Assembly: GCF_001440415.1 (NCBI RefSeq)
Contig: NZ_LLYA01000164.1
Location: forward strand, 1-64,000
Reading direction: 5' to 3'
DNA length: 64,000 nucleotides
From: Bradyrhizobium retamae
GTDB lineage: Bacteria; Pseudomonadota; Alphaproteobacteria; Rhizobiales; Xanthobacteraceae
How positions within the stretch are numbered: position 1 is the first letter of the stretch; every line of letters begins with the position of its first letter. The notes under the pieces were generated by a model. That model saw only the letters and a list, made by a program, of their open reading frames with translations. It did no database searches and was not told the origin of the DNA. Made by a program: the position numbers and the translations under genes. Positions 7,454 through 15,423 of the stretch are shown here, piece by piece.

Positions 7454-7633
7454 ATGGTAGTGGCTGAACTTCAGACCAAGGTGGAGAAGTACGAGAGCCG
7501 GGCCGGCAAGTGCGAAGCAAAGGCCAAGGAGGCCACGGACAAGGCGCAGCAGGCCTTCTACGAGGGGCTCGCCGGCTACTACGCGAGCCTGGCCACGGAT
7601 TTCCGCAAGATCCTCGAAAAGCGAACCGCGTAG
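7454..7633 (+). CDS. Small helical protein (59 aa)
   Basis: The ATG at 7454 has GGGGAG 8 bases upstream; the GTG at 7448 is too close to that site. The protein is highly charged and helical throughout (ELQTKVEKYESRAGKCEAKAKEATDKAQQAFYEGLAGYY is one continuous heptad-like region), consistent with a short coiled coil. No membrane segment. Family not recognised. A repeat element starts 16 bases after its stop. Confidence 0.6.
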   Translation: MVVAELQTKVEKYESRAGKCEAKAKEATDKAQQAFYEGLAGYYASLATDFRKILEKRTA

Positions 7634-7648
7634 GCGGCACGATGTGTG

Positions 7649-7728
7649 GGGCGGATTAGCGTCAGCGTAATCCGCCGGCCTCTTGCGCGCGTGACGAATT
7701 GGCGGATTACGCTGACGCTAGTCCGCCC
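7649..7728. repeat. REP-like inverted repeat, GGCGGATTACGC family
   Basis: Two 28-base arms (7649-7676 and 7701-7728) are reverse complements with one mismatch, separated by 24 bases. Each arm is itself a hairpin built on GGCGGATTA / TAATCCGCC. A second member of the family is at 24988-25067. No transposase is near. It may act as a transcription stop or mRNA stabiliser for the gene ending at 7633. Confidence 0.8.
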
Positions 7729-7749
7729 TACGAGATGTCACACGCATAT

Positions 7750-7974
7750 TCACGCCCCGCCGATGGCGCGGGTGATCGTTCCGCCGCCGCCGCAATTGGG
7801 GCAGGGAGTGCCGTTGATGCGGCCCTTGCCGTGACATTCGGGGCAGATGTCATCGCCGGTGCCGGGCGTTCCGGGAGCTGCTTCATCGCCGGGATTGAGC
7901 ATTGAGTTGGCCGCCTGCATCTGGGCGTTCGAGCGCGACTTTGTGCTCTGCGAGTTTGGCGCCTTGTTCCGCAT
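7750..7974 (-). CDS. Small zinc-ribbon protein (DnaJ-type CxxCxGxG)
   Basis: A 74-residue protein with a strong AAGGAGG ribosome binding site before the ATG at 7974. Residues 44-65 read CPECHGKGRINGTPCPNCGG: two CxxC knuckles of the DnaJ zinc-finger type (CxxCxGxG), here as one minimal zinc ribbon. The N-terminal 40 residues are polar and Ser/Asn-rich. In Rhizobiales such proteins occur as stand-alone small proteins; a chaperone-like or binding role is inferred only. Confidence 0.75.
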   Translation of the reverse strand: MRNKAPNSQSTKSRSNAQMQAANSMLNPGDEAAPGTPGTGDDICPECHGKGRINGTPCPNCGGGGTITRAIGGA

Positions 7975-8071
7975 GGTGCGTGCCTCCTTGAGAGATCTGC
8001 GACAACGCCGTTGCGGGGAGGAGGTTGCGAAGGATGCGCAACCTTCGCCGCTGCGAAAACGTTGGAACGAC

Positions 8072-8278
8072 ATGACAGAACACCCGACGATGCACCCCAT
8101 GGCGGCCTTCAACCCATCGGAGCCCGCAGTCCTGCACGACCGCGTGAGCGACCAGATCGTCACCTGGATCGGCGATGAGGCCGACGACTTCCGCCGCTTC
8201 AGCCGCGCGCGCGATGACGGCACGGTGGCGTGGCGGGAATATGTGTTCGACGGCTGGGGGAATGTGATGGGTGGATGA
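8072..8278 (+). CDS. Small acidic protein, unknown function
   Basis: A 68-residue protein from ATG 8072 with a weak GGAA ribosome binding site. It has alternating strands and helices with Trp residues (VTWIGDEADDFRRF, VAWREYVFDGWGNV) and no signal peptide. The frame is open upstream but that part runs antisense through the zinc-ribbon gene and its promoter. Divergent from the zinc-ribbon gene. Not recognised. Confidence 0.5.
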   Translation: MTEHPTMHPMAAFNPSEPAVLHDRVSDQIVTWIGDEADDFRRFSRARDDGTVAWREYVFDGWGNVMGG

Positions 8279-8297
8279 GAGCGCGCGGAGCAGTGTG

Positions 8298-9206
8298 CTA
8301 CGACCGCCGCGATATCTCCTTGCCGCGCTCCGCGAGCTTCACCATCACCTGCAGCGCCTGATTGGTCGGCGTCGCGATGCCGAGCTCGGCGCCCTTGCGC
8401 ACCACATGGCCGTTGAGAAAGTCGATCTCGCTGGGCTTGCCGCGGGCAAGATCCTGGGCGGTGGACGACATCTGGTTCGGCATCATGGCGGGGATGTTCA
8501 GTATACGCGCCAGGAGGTCGTCTGGAATCGAAACACCGCTGGCGCGGGCGACGGATATCGCTTCCTGCACCGCGCTTGTGACGACATCCCGCGTGCCTGC
8601 GACGTCCAGCATCGGCCCGTAGGCGATACCCGCCACCGCAGACAGCGCGTTGAAGGCGCAGTTGATGATCAGCTTGCTCCACAGCGTCCGGTCGATGTCG
8701 TCGGCGATCGTGATGCCGATGCCGGCGGCCTGAAGCATTTCGGCCAGCGCTGCGCTCGCGGCCGAGGGGCCGATGGCGAGATCGCCGCCGCCGTGATGCC
8801 TGACGTGGCCGGGGCCGGCCATCTCGCTGCCGACATAGACGACGACGGGAATGACGGCGTGGCCGGTGACGGCAGAGAGACGCTGTGCATTGTCGACGCC
8901 GTTCTGCAGGCTGAGCACGGAGGTATCCGGCCGCAGGTGTCCGGCGAGCGAGCGGCCGGCCTGTTCGGTATCGGCCGACTTCACGCAGACCAGCATCAGA
9001 TCGGGTGAGGCGAGAGCAGTCGTGTCGGTTGCGGCGCGGGCGGGCAGGTACTCTTTGAAACGCTTAGTATCCAGCAAGAGGCCATGGGCGTTGATGGCGT
9101 CGACATGCGGCTGCCGGCCGATGAACGTCACGTCATGCCCGGCTTTGAGCAGCAGTCCTCCATAATAGCATCCGACCGCTCCGGCACCGACGACTGCGAC
9201 TTGCAT
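8298..9206 (-). CDS. panE: 2-dehydropantoate 2-reductase family protein
   Basis: A 302-residue ApbA/PanE-family protein. The N-terminal VAVVGAGAVGCYYGG is the NADPH-binding GxGxxG Rossmann motif, and the central SLQNGVDNAQRL and C-terminal KLIINCAFNALSAV helices match the family (the Lys and Asn are catalytic in PanE). The enzyme reduces ketopantoate to pantoate in the pantothenate/coenzyme A pathway. The ATG at 9206 has GAGAGA upstream. A second, more distant relative is at 31698. Several paralogs are usual in these genomes, so this copy may act on another 2-oxoacid. Confidence 0.8.
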   Translation of the reverse strand: MQVAVVGAGAVGCYYGGLLLKAGHDVTFIGRQPHVDAINAHGLLLDTKRFKEYLPARAATDTTALASPDLMLVCVKSADTEQAGRSLAGHLRPDTSVLSLQNGVDNAQRLSAVTGHAVIPVVVYVGSEMAGPGHVRHHGGGDLAIGPSAASAALAEMLQAAGIGITIADDIDRTLWSKLIINCAFNALSAVAGIAYGPMLDVAGTRDVVTSAVQEAISVARASGVSIPDDLLARILNIPAMMPNQMSSTAQDLARGKPSEIDFLNGHVVRKGAELGIATPTNQALQVMVKLAERGKEISRRS

Positions 9207-9434
9207 GGTTTTCTCTCCCGTTCGGCTGAGTGGGTCGGGTAGCTGATCTGAGCCGATGCCGCAATTCTGTGGCTGACCTCCTAATTCCTGTGACCCAATC
9301 ACCACACTCGAACCGAATTGCGCTGAGGAAGCCTTGCCTGATCGGCGTCGGCCACGCTTCCGCCCGGATTCGGTCCCGCGATCACCCCGTGTTGATTTTC
9401 GGCTTGGGCTGGGGCGCGAGCGGGGGATTGCAAC

Positions 9435-10025
9435 ATGTCTTCTATTGGCTGCACCAGTACTTCGTGCGTCGACGTCAGAGCAGGCCGTACCCGATTTGAA
9501 GCGCCATCAATCACGGCCGCACGCGCAAGCAAATTCATACGGCTGCTTGCGGTCACGCTGGGAGCGGCATCGCTCGCGGCTTGCGCGCAATCCTCGGTCG
9601 TCACCCACAAATCCGAGCTTCGCGCCAGCCGGCAGGCGTCGCTCAATCAGGATCGAACGACATCGTCCATGATGAAGCGGCGCGTGGCCGCCGTGAGAAA
9701 GCACACCCGGTCCGCGTCGCGCAGGGATGCAGGCGGCACCAAGACGGCCTCGCATGGGATTGCCAGCTTCTACACCGAGGGAACGAAGACCGCGAGCGGC
9801 GAAAAGTTCAACACGATGGAAATGACCGCCGCCCATCCGACGTTGCCGTTCGGCACCAAGTTGCGCGTGACAAACGTCGCGAGCGGCCAGTCGGTGACGG
9901 TACGGGTCAACGACCGCGGTCCCTATGTTCGGGGGCGCGTTGTCGACGTCTCCTATTCCGCGGCCGACGCGCTGGGAATGGTGGGGAAAGGTGTTGCCAA
10001 GGTCAAACTCGACGTCGTGCAGTAG
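9435..10025 (+). CDS. RlpA-like lipoprotein (double-psi beta-barrel)
   Basis: A 196-residue protein. A lipobox-like LAAC (about residue 48) follows a hydrophobic stretch, suggesting an outer-membrane lipoprotein, although the n-region is long. The C-terminal ~95 residues form the RlpA-like double-psi beta-barrel: GIASFYTEGTKTASGEKF, AAHPTLPFGTKLRVTN and VRVNDRGPYVRGRVVD with the conserved Asp-Arg-Gly-Pro. RlpA acts on peptidoglycan as a septal lytic transglycosylase in some bacteria. No SPOR domain is present, unlike E. coli RlpA. GGGGGA upstream supports the ATG at 9435. Confidence 0.8.
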   Translation: MSSIGCTSTSCVDVRAGRTRFEAPSITAARASKFIRLLAVTLGAASLAACAQSSVVTHKSELRASRQASLNQDRTTSSMMKRRVAAVRKHTRSASRRDAGGTKTASHGIASFYTEGTKTASGEKFNTMEMTAAHPTLPFGTKLRVTNVASGQSVTVRVNDRGPYVRGRVVDVSYSAADALGMVGKGVAKVKLDVVQ

Positions 10026-10028
10026 CGG

Positions 10029-10877
10029 CTACCGGATAATCGCAATACACTCGAATTTGCGCGGCGGATGCGTCAGCAGCTCGGCGCTCTCGACGATGCG
10101 CATTTCCTCGGTGCCGCTGGCCACGGTGCGCTCCAGCACGGCGAAGATGGCGGAGGCGGCGTGGCTGAGCGCTTCCGGCGTGTTTGCGCCGCGGAGGCGG
10201 GCGGATACCAACAGCGCGGCAAAGAGATCGCCGGTGCCGTTAGGGCTGATCGGCAGTTTCGGCGTGCGCACGCGCCACGTCTTTGCGCGCTCGACGGCCA
10301 GCGTCTCGATCTCGCCTTCGGGCGTATCGGCCAGCTCGGCGCTGGTGACGACGATTGTCCCGCGCGCCATGAACGCGCGCCCTGCCTTTACCACCTGATC
10401 GATCGTCGCGGCCCTCGTCCCGCACAGCCATTCCAACTCGAAATGATTGGGCGTGATGATGTCGGCGAGCGGACACAGAAGATCGCGCACCAGCGGCGGG
10501 ATGTCGGCGTGAACGAACAGGCCGCGGTCGCGATCCCCTAACACGGGATCGCAGCAATAGCGCAGCGCGGGATTTTTTGCCTTGGCGCGCGCGACGAAGT
10601 CCGCAACCACGTTGGCGTTCTCGGCCGAGCCGAGATAGCCCGATAAGATCATCTGCGCGCTATCTACCGCGCCGCGCTCCTCGATGCCGCGCAGCAGATC
10701 GGCGACGAGATCTGCATCGAGCACGCGGCCGCGGATGGTCGAATAGCCCGGTCGGTTGGAAAGCAGCGTGGTCGGCACCGCCACCACGTCGATGCCGTGC
10801 ACCTGCATCGGAAACACCGCGGCGCTGTTGCCGACATGGCCGAAGGCGACCTGCGACTGAATCGAAATCACGTTCAT
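10029..10877 (-). CDS. pdxY: Pyridoxal kinase PdxY
   Basis: A 282-residue ribokinase-fold enzyme that phosphorylates pyridoxal in the vitamin B6 salvage pathway. The signature SQVAFGHVGNSAAVFPMQ at the N-terminus and NRPGYSTIRG match PdxY/PdxK. The TPNHFELEWLCG segment and the anion-hole GTGDLFAALL near residue 230 (with the catalytic Asp) are intact. Its length equals that of family members. The stop lies 4 bases from the stop of the convergent RlpA-like gene. Confidence 0.92.
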   Translation of the reverse strand: MNVISIQSQVAFGHVGNSAAVFPMQVHGIDVVAVPTTLLSNRPGYSTIRGRVLDADLVADLLRGIEERGAVDSAQMILSGYLGSAENANVVADFVARAKAKNPALRYCCDPVLGDRDRGLFVHADIPPLVRDLLCPLADIITPNHFELEWLCGTRAATIDQVVKAGRAFMARGTIVVTSAELADTPEGEIETLAVERAKTWRVRTPKLPISPNGTGDLFAALLVSARLRGANTPEALSHAASAIFAVLERTVASGTEEMRIVESAELLTHPPRKFECIAIIR

Positions 10878-10986
10878 GCGGATAAGTCTGGGAAATGCCG
10901 AATTGCCGGACGGGAACCTGCCGAGGTTAACACATTGGTCATTTGTTTGCGGGCATTTTCACGATCCTATTCAACAAAGAGGCACC

Positions 10987-11256
10987 ATGTCTGACATCAC
11001 CATTCCCGGCGGGCGGATTCGTTCTTTCGTTGAGCGGATCGAGAACATCGACAGCGAATTGCAGGAGCTGAACGAGCAGAAGAAGGAAGTGTTTTTGGAG
11101 GCCAAGGGCGAAGGGTTTGACGTGAAGATCCTCAAGGAGATCATCAAGCTGCGCAAGCAGGACCAGGACGAGCGCGACGAGCGAGAAAGCCTGCTCGATC
11201 TCTACATGCGCGCCATGGAAACCGCGCCGCCGGAAAAGCAAGCGAAGGCGGCCTAA
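10987..11256 (+). CDS. gapR: GapR / DUF2312 nucleoid-associated protein
   Basis: An 89-residue protein of the DUF2312 (UPF0335) family. GRIRSFVERIENIDSELQELNEQKKEVFLEAKGEGFDVKILKEIIKLRKQ is the characteristic antiparallel coiled-coil region (about residues 8-57), followed by a short dimerisation helix. In Caulobacter the family member GapR, of the same size, binds overtwisted AT-rich DNA and supports replication and transcription. AAAGAGG lies before ATG 10987; the frame is open back to 10876 but that part is non-coding. Divergent from pdxY. Confidence 0.9.
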   Translation: MSDITIPGGRIRSFVERIENIDSELQELNEQKKEVFLEAKGEGFDVKILKEIIKLRKQDQDERDERESLLDLYMRAMETAPPEKQAKAA

Positions 11257-11284
11257 TACAACACTGAATACGACTTTGCTTTTC

Positions 11285-11350
11285 GTCGTGGCCGGGCATA
11301 GCCGTCCAAAGGACGGCGTCACTTGCGCTCGCCTATGCCCGGCCATCGAC
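11285..11350. repeat. Inverted repeat of the GGCCGGGCAT type
   Basis: Arms at 11285-11302 and 11331-11350 (GTCGTGGCCGGGCATAGC and its near reverse complement), with an inner GCCGTCC-AAA-GGACGGC hairpin. It is located 28 bases after gapR, where it could also end that transcript. The motif is of the kind found many times between genes in Bradyrhizobium (from memory). Confidence 0.7.
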
Positions 11351-11456
11351 GTCTCTCTTCTTGAAGCAAACACGCTTCGTTTACAATTTTATCAGTTCGC
11401 GGGACCCACCGGTAACGCCTCCCGCCTAGGATGTGACACCTTCAGGGGTCACACCA

Positions 11457-12431
11457 ATGTATGTTGTCCGAAATTCCTCGCGCGCGCTGTTCGCGGCGCT
11501 GGTACCGCTCGCGGTGGTGCACGCTGCCCTGCTTGCCATGGCCGTGCTCACGACGCAGACCGTGCCGGCGCAGGCCATCATGCCGCCGCCGGACAAGCTC
11601 GTGTTTCCGTACGCCGGCCGTCTGGCGCTGGATGTGGTTCTGCTGTTCGCCGGCCATTCGGTGCTGCGGCAGTTCAAGATCTGCAACCGGGTCGCCTATG
11701 CGCTGATCGGCGGCGTCATGGCTGCAACGAGCTACCTGCTGGCGATGCGCAACGGCCTGTTGCTATTCCCGCCGCCGCCTGGCAGCGAAATCACGGCGGG
11801 CTTGCTGCCGACCGCGGCAGGTATGCTCGCCGGCTTCCTCTATGGCCAGTTCGCCGGACTTGAGGCCATCGCCGCAACTCCGCAGCCCGCGGCTACCGAG
11901 ATCGCTGCGAGCCCACCCCGCGTATTCGACGGTCCGGTCCGTGTTCGCTCTTCGGTTGGCGCGATCGCGATCGCCGTGACCGTGCCGGCTGCGCTTTCGG
12001 CGGTACTGGCGTTTATGGTCCTAGCGCTTTTAGGACCGGCAGGCCCTGACTCGATTATCACCGCGGCACTTCCCGCACAGGTGTTCCTGACGGTTTTGAT
12101 CGCGACCACCGTACCATCAGCTATCCTTTTGCTCGCCGTCCATCACATTGCGAGGGCGTTTGGCCGCAGCCGCGGAGGCGAGTATGCGGCGATCGGAAGT
12201 CTGGTGGCCGCAGGATGCGCCGTGCTGCTCACGCCCATCATATCCGGAATGATAGTCCTGCTGCTGCCGGCGGCCCTCGTCAACGGCGCCATCATGGGCG
12301 CGCTGTACCGCCGCTTTGCCGGAATAGAGCCGGTGCCCTTGCCGGAAGTCGTGATCGCAACCGACGCGCAGGCGTTGGTCGGCGCCGATCATCCGTCCAG
12401 GCGGCAGCACGGTGTTATTCTCTCCAGCTAG
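11457..12431 (+). CDS. Multi-pass membrane protein, unknown function
   Basis: A 324-residue protein starting at ATG 11457 (GGGG about 8 bases upstream; GTG 11433 is an alternative). About eight hydrophobic helices can be seen: four in the first ~150 residues, a polar Ala/Pro linker (residues ~145-170), then about four more, ending in a helix before LYRRFAGIEP. The phrase YGQFAGLE in the first half and YRRFAGIE in the second half are similar, as if the two halves arose by duplication. No transporter signature is recognised. Confidence 0.7.
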   Translation: MYVVRNSSRALFAALVPLAVVHAALLAMAVLTTQTVPAQAIMPPPDKLVFPYAGRLALDVVLLFAGHSVLRQFKICNRVAYALIGGVMAATSYLLAMRNGLLLFPPPPGSEITAGLLPTAAGMLAGFLYGQFAGLEAIAATPQPAATEIAASPPRVFDGPVRVRSSVGAIAIAVTVPAALSAVLAFMVLALLGPAGPDSIITAALPAQVFLTVLIATTVPSAILLLAVHHIARAFGRSRGGEYAAIGSLVAAGCAVLLTPIISGMIVLLLPAALVNGAIMGALYRRFAGIEPVPLPEVVIATDAQALVGADHPSRRQHGVILSS

Positions 12432-12458
12432 CGCTACTCGCATTTCAGAGGGATCACG

Positions 12459-12635
12459 ATGAAGGGACTCATCGCCATCGCCGTGGCCGGATTGATGTCA
12501 GTAGCCGGCATACTCTGGTTTCAGACCAGTCCGAATGTGGTCGCCGTAAAGGTGACCCCGATGCAGCCGAACCCCAACATGCCAACCTTCAAGCAGATGC
12601 AGGACGAGGTGCGGCGGGAGAAGGCGGGGCGGTAG
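12459..12635 (+). CDS. Small membrane-anchored protein (58 aa)
   Basis: A 58-residue frame 27 bases after the membrane protein gene, with AGAGGGA 6 bases before the ATG. Residues 4-22 (LIAIAVAGLMSVAGILWFQ) form a transmembrane helix or uncleaved signal; the rest (PMQPNPNMPTFKQMQDEVRREK) is a polar periplasmic tail ending in a short charged helix. Probably co-transcribed with the upstream gene. Function unknown. Confidence 0.6.
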   Translation: MKGLIAIAVAGLMSVAGILWFQTSPNVVAVKVTPMQPNPNMPTFKQMQDEVRREKAGR

Positions 12636-12995
12636 GAAGACCCGGGGAGCGGCGAGGTTGCCCTCGACCAGGCAACGTCGATTGGATGTAAGTCATTTCA
12701 TCGCGTGGACGGAATCAGCATCGGATTCGAGTGCCGCCGGAACTGGGTGGGACCGACCGGCCACTTCTCATCAAATAGACGTGTCTCAAATAGACGTATC
12801 GCGGTACCGCGACGGGTAAAGCACCCTGATCTGGATAGGCCTGGGTTGAAATTCCCACGGAACCTTTGCGGCTGATCGTGCGACCAACGGCCGGTTCCGC
12901 ATTCTATCCTCGCATGTGTGCATTGCAACAATGTGCTATTGCAGCGCAGCAAAATGACATTAGGTCCGTATTTCAAGCTATTATGGAGAACTGAA
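12636..12995. other. Gene-free stretch upstream of exported protein
   Basis: No gene is supported in these 360 bases. They hold the 15-bp tandem repeat and palindrome described at 12771-12811, and a GGAACC/GGTTCC inverted pair at about 12860-12899. A minus-strand open frame across it lacks coding character. Confidence 0.5.
12771..12811. promoter_or_regulatory. 15-bp tandem repeat plus 12-bp palindrome
   Basis: TCAAATAGACGTRTC occurs twice head to tail (12771-12785 and 12786-12800, one mismatch) and runs directly into the perfect palindrome CGCGGTACCGCG (12800-12811). The array lies about 185 bases before the GTG start at 12996. It looks like a protein binding site, but no regulator gene is adjacent. 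Confidence 0.4.
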
Positions 12996-13265
12996 GTGAA
13001 GAAGATTTCCCTGTCCATCGCTGCGGCCGCTCTGCTCGCGATTCCGGCTGCAACCGGCGCTGTCGCGGCTGAGTTGCCGGCTTTTGAAAGGGCGGGCGTG
13101 CCGGTTTCGGCCGTGCAGGTTCAGGTGCTAGGCGCTGAAAACGTCCAGGAGGCGTCGCCGGTCGCAAATTCGGCCACGCCGTTTCAGCTCAGCGTCCTGG
13201 CGCCGCGGAACAGGATCACGACCGCACAAGGCCAGACCGACACCACCGGTCGCGCCATTCGCTGA
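12996..13265 (+). CDS. Small exported protein, unknown function
   Basis: An 89-residue protein started by GTG at 12996, with GGAG about 8 bases upstream; the ATG at 12918 lies before the Shine-Dalgarno and would bury the signal peptide. Residues 1-25 form a Sec signal peptide (KKISLSIAAAALLAIPA, cleavage near AVAA). The mature protein has a Val-rich strand-forming section (PVSAVQVQVLGAENVQ) and a polar end. Terminator at 13325-13354. Not recognised. Confidence 0.65.
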   Translation: MKKISLSIAAAALLAIPAATGAVAAELPAFERAGVPVSAVQVQVLGAENVQEASPVANSATPFQLSVLAPRNRITTAQGQTDTTGRAIR

Positions 13266-13324
13266 GCGTAGCCGTCTGATCGGCGCCTGAGCTGGCGCTG
13301 ACTGAGCGCCTTGCCCCAAGTTTC

Positions 13325-13354
13325 AAAAGCCCGCGATGTCCTCGCGGGCTTTTT
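13325..13354 (+). terminator. Rho-independent terminator
   Basis: Stem AAAGCCCGCGA / TCGCGGGCTTT with a short TGTCC loop followed by a T run; it ends the transcript of the gene at 12996-13265. Confidence 0.85.
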
Positions 13355-13405
13355 CGTGATGAGCGCCTTCTCCAAGACATCCGCGCGCAAGTATGAAGCG
13401 AACGT

Positions 13406-13499
13406 GTTGTTAAGAATTGGCCCGCGCTGATTTCTCGCGATTCCGATTCGTTCTTTGCGAACAAAATGGAGTCGGATGGAGAACGAAGCTGTCGTGCTG
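13406..13499. repeat. ~94-bp element, copy 1
   Basis: About 90% identical to 14277-14369, same orientation. It begins GTTGTTAAGAATTGG, has an inner imperfect palindrome around TTCGTTC-TTT-GCGAAC flanked by TCCGA/TCGGA, and ends AGCTGTCGTGCTG. It stops 74 bases before the ATG of the PaiB-like gene; copy 2 stops 68 bases before the next gene start. Confidence 0.85.
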
Positions 13500-13573
13500 G
13501 GCCGGACCGATGACGACCAAGAGCGAATAGGCTAGCCTCGCTTGAGCCGACATCCTCCAGCGAGCGCTTGGCC

Positions 13574-14218
13574 ATGCACATTCTTCGCCCCCAGTTTCGT
13601 ATCGAGGAGAGCCGCGCGCTCGCGTTCGCGGCCGAGCGCGGCTTTGGCGTGATCGTCGCCGCGGCCGAGCGCGGTCCGCGCGCGTCGCACGTGCCGTTTG
13701 TCATTGAGCAGCGCGACGACCGCGTGATCGTCCAGATCCACCTCACGGCCAAAAATCCGCTTGTTCAACTCGCCGACGGCAACAGGCGCTTTCTCCTGAT
13801 CGTCTCGGGCGACGACGCCTATGTCTCCAACGACTGGTACACCTCGCGCGACAACGTCTCGACCTGGCTCTACGAGGCCGTGCATCTCGCAGGCGTCGCG
13901 CATTTAGCCGAGCGTGACGAGAACCGCGCCCACGGCGACGCGCTGCTCGCGGCCGCCGAGGCGCGCCTGCCGAAACCGCCCTGGGATCTTGCTAGAATGG
14001 AGCCCACCAAGCGCGAGACGATGCTCGCCTCCATCCGCGTCATCGACCTCGTCGTCGATGAGATCGAGGGACAGGCAAAGCTCAATCAGCACAAGAGCGA
14101 TGAGGATCATGTCGCGGTCGCCAACCAGTTGGCACGCGCGGAGGAGACGGGGAGCAGGCGGCTGGCCGGGAAGATGCGGGCGTTGCGGCCGGGGCTGGAG
14201 TATGACGTTGAGCAGTAG
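13574..14218 (+). CDS. FMN-binding negative regulator, PaiB family
   Basis: A 214-residue PaiB/PAI2-type protein with an FMN-binding split-barrel fold. Recognisable are HVPFVIEQRDD in the N-terminal strand pair, LIVSGDDAYVSNDWYTSRDNVSTWLYEAVHL in the middle (the family usually has a WY-S--VPTWNY motif) and KLNQHKSDEDH near the C-terminus (family KLSQN-s-eDr). The Bacillus relative represses sporulation and protease genes, but most members have no defined target and may be flavin or haem utilisation proteins. ATG 13574 is preferred over TTG 13568. It is preceded by the repeated ~94-bp element. Confidence 0.8.
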   Translation: MHILRPQFRIEESRALAFAAERGFGVIVAAAERGPRASHVPFVIEQRDDRVIVQIHLTAKNPLVQLADGNRRFLLIVSGDDAYVSNDWYTSRDNVSTWLYEAVHLAGVAHLAERDENRAHGDALLAAAEARLPKPPWDLARMEPTKRETMLASIRVIDLVVDEIEGQAKLNQHKSDEDHVAVANQLARAEETGSRRLAGKMRALRPGLEYDVEQ

Positions 14219-14276
14219 CGCGGATGAGCCAACGGGCCGAGCACGGCATCCGTGCTACGCAACCACGAAGCAACAC

Positions 14277-14369
14277 GTTGTTAAGAATTGGCTCGCGCTG
14301 ATTTGCACGATTCCGATTCGTTCCTTGCGAACAAAATAGAGTCGGATGCAGAACAAAGCTGTGGTGCTG
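14277..14369. repeat. ~93-bp element, copy 2
   Basis: Direct repeat of 13406-13499 with about ten differences and one 1-base gap. The centre (TTCGTTC-C-TTGCGAAC) keeps the palindrome. The following 68 bases lead to the ROK kinase start at 14438. The inner CGATTCCGATTCGTT motif is, as far as I remember, common between Bradyrhizobium genes. Confidence 0.85.
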
Positions 14370-14437
14370 TTTGTTTCTCTAACGCGGCAGAGTATCGGCT
14401 ACAGTTCTGCTCGTCTGACAGCGCAGGGCTCGAATTC

Positions 14438-15151
14438 ATGGTGAAGAAAACGGGCAAGCGTGCACCGCGACACACGATCCTGGCGATCGACATCGGCGGT
14501 GCGCGCGTGAAGTTCATGACTGACAAAGAGCGAACGAGGCGCGCGTTTGCGTCCGGTCCCGCTCTTTCCGCGAAAGTGATGGTAAGGAAGGTCAAGGCGC
14601 TGACGAAAGACTGGTCCTACGACGTCATCGCGATCGGGTATCCGGGACCTGTGGTCAACAACCGGCCTTTGTCGGAGCCTCACAATCTCGGTCTCGGGTG
14701 GGCCGGTTTCAATTTCGAAAAGGCCTTCGGCCGCCCGACGAAGGTCGTCAACGATGCGCTGATGCAGGCGATCGGCAGCTACCAGGGCGGCCGGATGCTG
14801 TTCTTAGGGCTCGGGACGGGCCTTGGCTCCGCGATGATCGTAGATGGCATTCTGGAACCGATGGAGCTCGCGCACCTGCCGTACCGCAACGGCAAGACGT
14901 TCGAGCAATGCGTCGGCGCCGCAGCCCTCAAACGCCTTGGCAGGAAGAAATGGCAACGCGCGGTCGATGACGTCCTGAAGCGTCTGCTCGCCGCACTGGA
15001 GCCGGATTACGTCATGCTGGGCGGCGGCAACGCCGACAAGATCGACAGGCTACCACGCAAGGTCCGGCTCGGTGCCAACACCAACGCGTTCGAGGGTGGA
15101 TTTCGGCTGTGGAAGAAGGGGGCAGTCAAACCGCGCGGTGCACGCCGATAG
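14438..15151 (+). CDS. ROK-family sugar kinase, polyphosphate glucokinase-like
   Basis: A 237-residue protein with the actin-like ATPase fold. ILAIDIGGARVKFM is the phosphate-1 motif (normally DIGGTxIK; here Ala replaces Thr), VIAIGYPGPVV is the ROK sugar-binding region, VVNDALMQAIG holds the catalytic Asp, and LGLGTGLGSAMIVDG is phosphate-2. It lacks the ROK zinc-binding CxCGxxGC motif, as do polyphosphate glucokinases. Likely reaction: phosphorylation of glucose or a related sugar using polyphosphate or ATP. The start at 14438 has AGGG upstream; the longer frame would read through the repeat element. Confidence 0.75.
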   Translation: MVKKTGKRAPRHTILAIDIGGARVKFMTDKERTRRAFASGPALSAKVMVRKVKALTKDWSYDVIAIGYPGPVVNNRPLSEPHNLGLGWAGFNFEKAFGRPTKVVNDALMQAIGSYQGGRMLFLGLGTGLGSAMIVDGILEPMELAHLPYRNGKTFEQCVGAAALKRLGRKKWQRAVDDVLKRLLAALEPDYVMLGGGNADKIDRLPRKVRLGANTNAFEGGFRLWKKGAVKPRGARR

Positions 15152-15189
15152 AGAATGCCGTCCCGGCGGCGTCAGTGAGCAGGGGCAGG

Positions 15190-15423
15190 CTATTGAGGGT
15201 CAGGGTCCGCTCGTTCGGTCGATTGTTCGACCTCTTGCCCACAAGCGCCCTCCAACGGCCGGGACACTGCCGCCGCCTGGCTGCCTCGGATGTCGGATGG
15301 CCGCGTGATCCTGCGCTCGTAGTGGGAGGCCAGTTGCAGCAGCCGTCTCTTGACCAACGGATCAGCTTGCTCGGCGAGGGCCCTGACGGTCCTTGCCCTT
15401 TCCCTGCAAAATTCGTCGTCCAT
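15190..15423 (-). CDS. Small conserved protein, MDDEFCRERA type
   Basis: A 77-residue protein starting at ATG 15423 with GGGGA upstream. Residues 1-41 (MDDEFCRERARTVRALAEQ and the ADPLVKRRLLQLASHYERR helix) form an amphipathic helical hairpin that I remember as common in Bradyrhizobium small proteins. The last ~35 residues are polar and poorly ordered. The frame is open upstream to 15582, but that extension has no ribosome binding site. Function unknown. Confidence 0.65.
   Translation of the reverse strand: MDDEFCRERARTVRALAEQADPLVKRRLLQLASHYERRITRPSDIRGSQAAAVSRPLEGACGQEVEQSTERADPDPQ

Noticed and set aside
12698..13018. A 106-codon minus-strand frame across the tandem repeat
   Set aside because: It runs antisense into the signal peptide of the supported gene at 12996 and has no start signal or motif.
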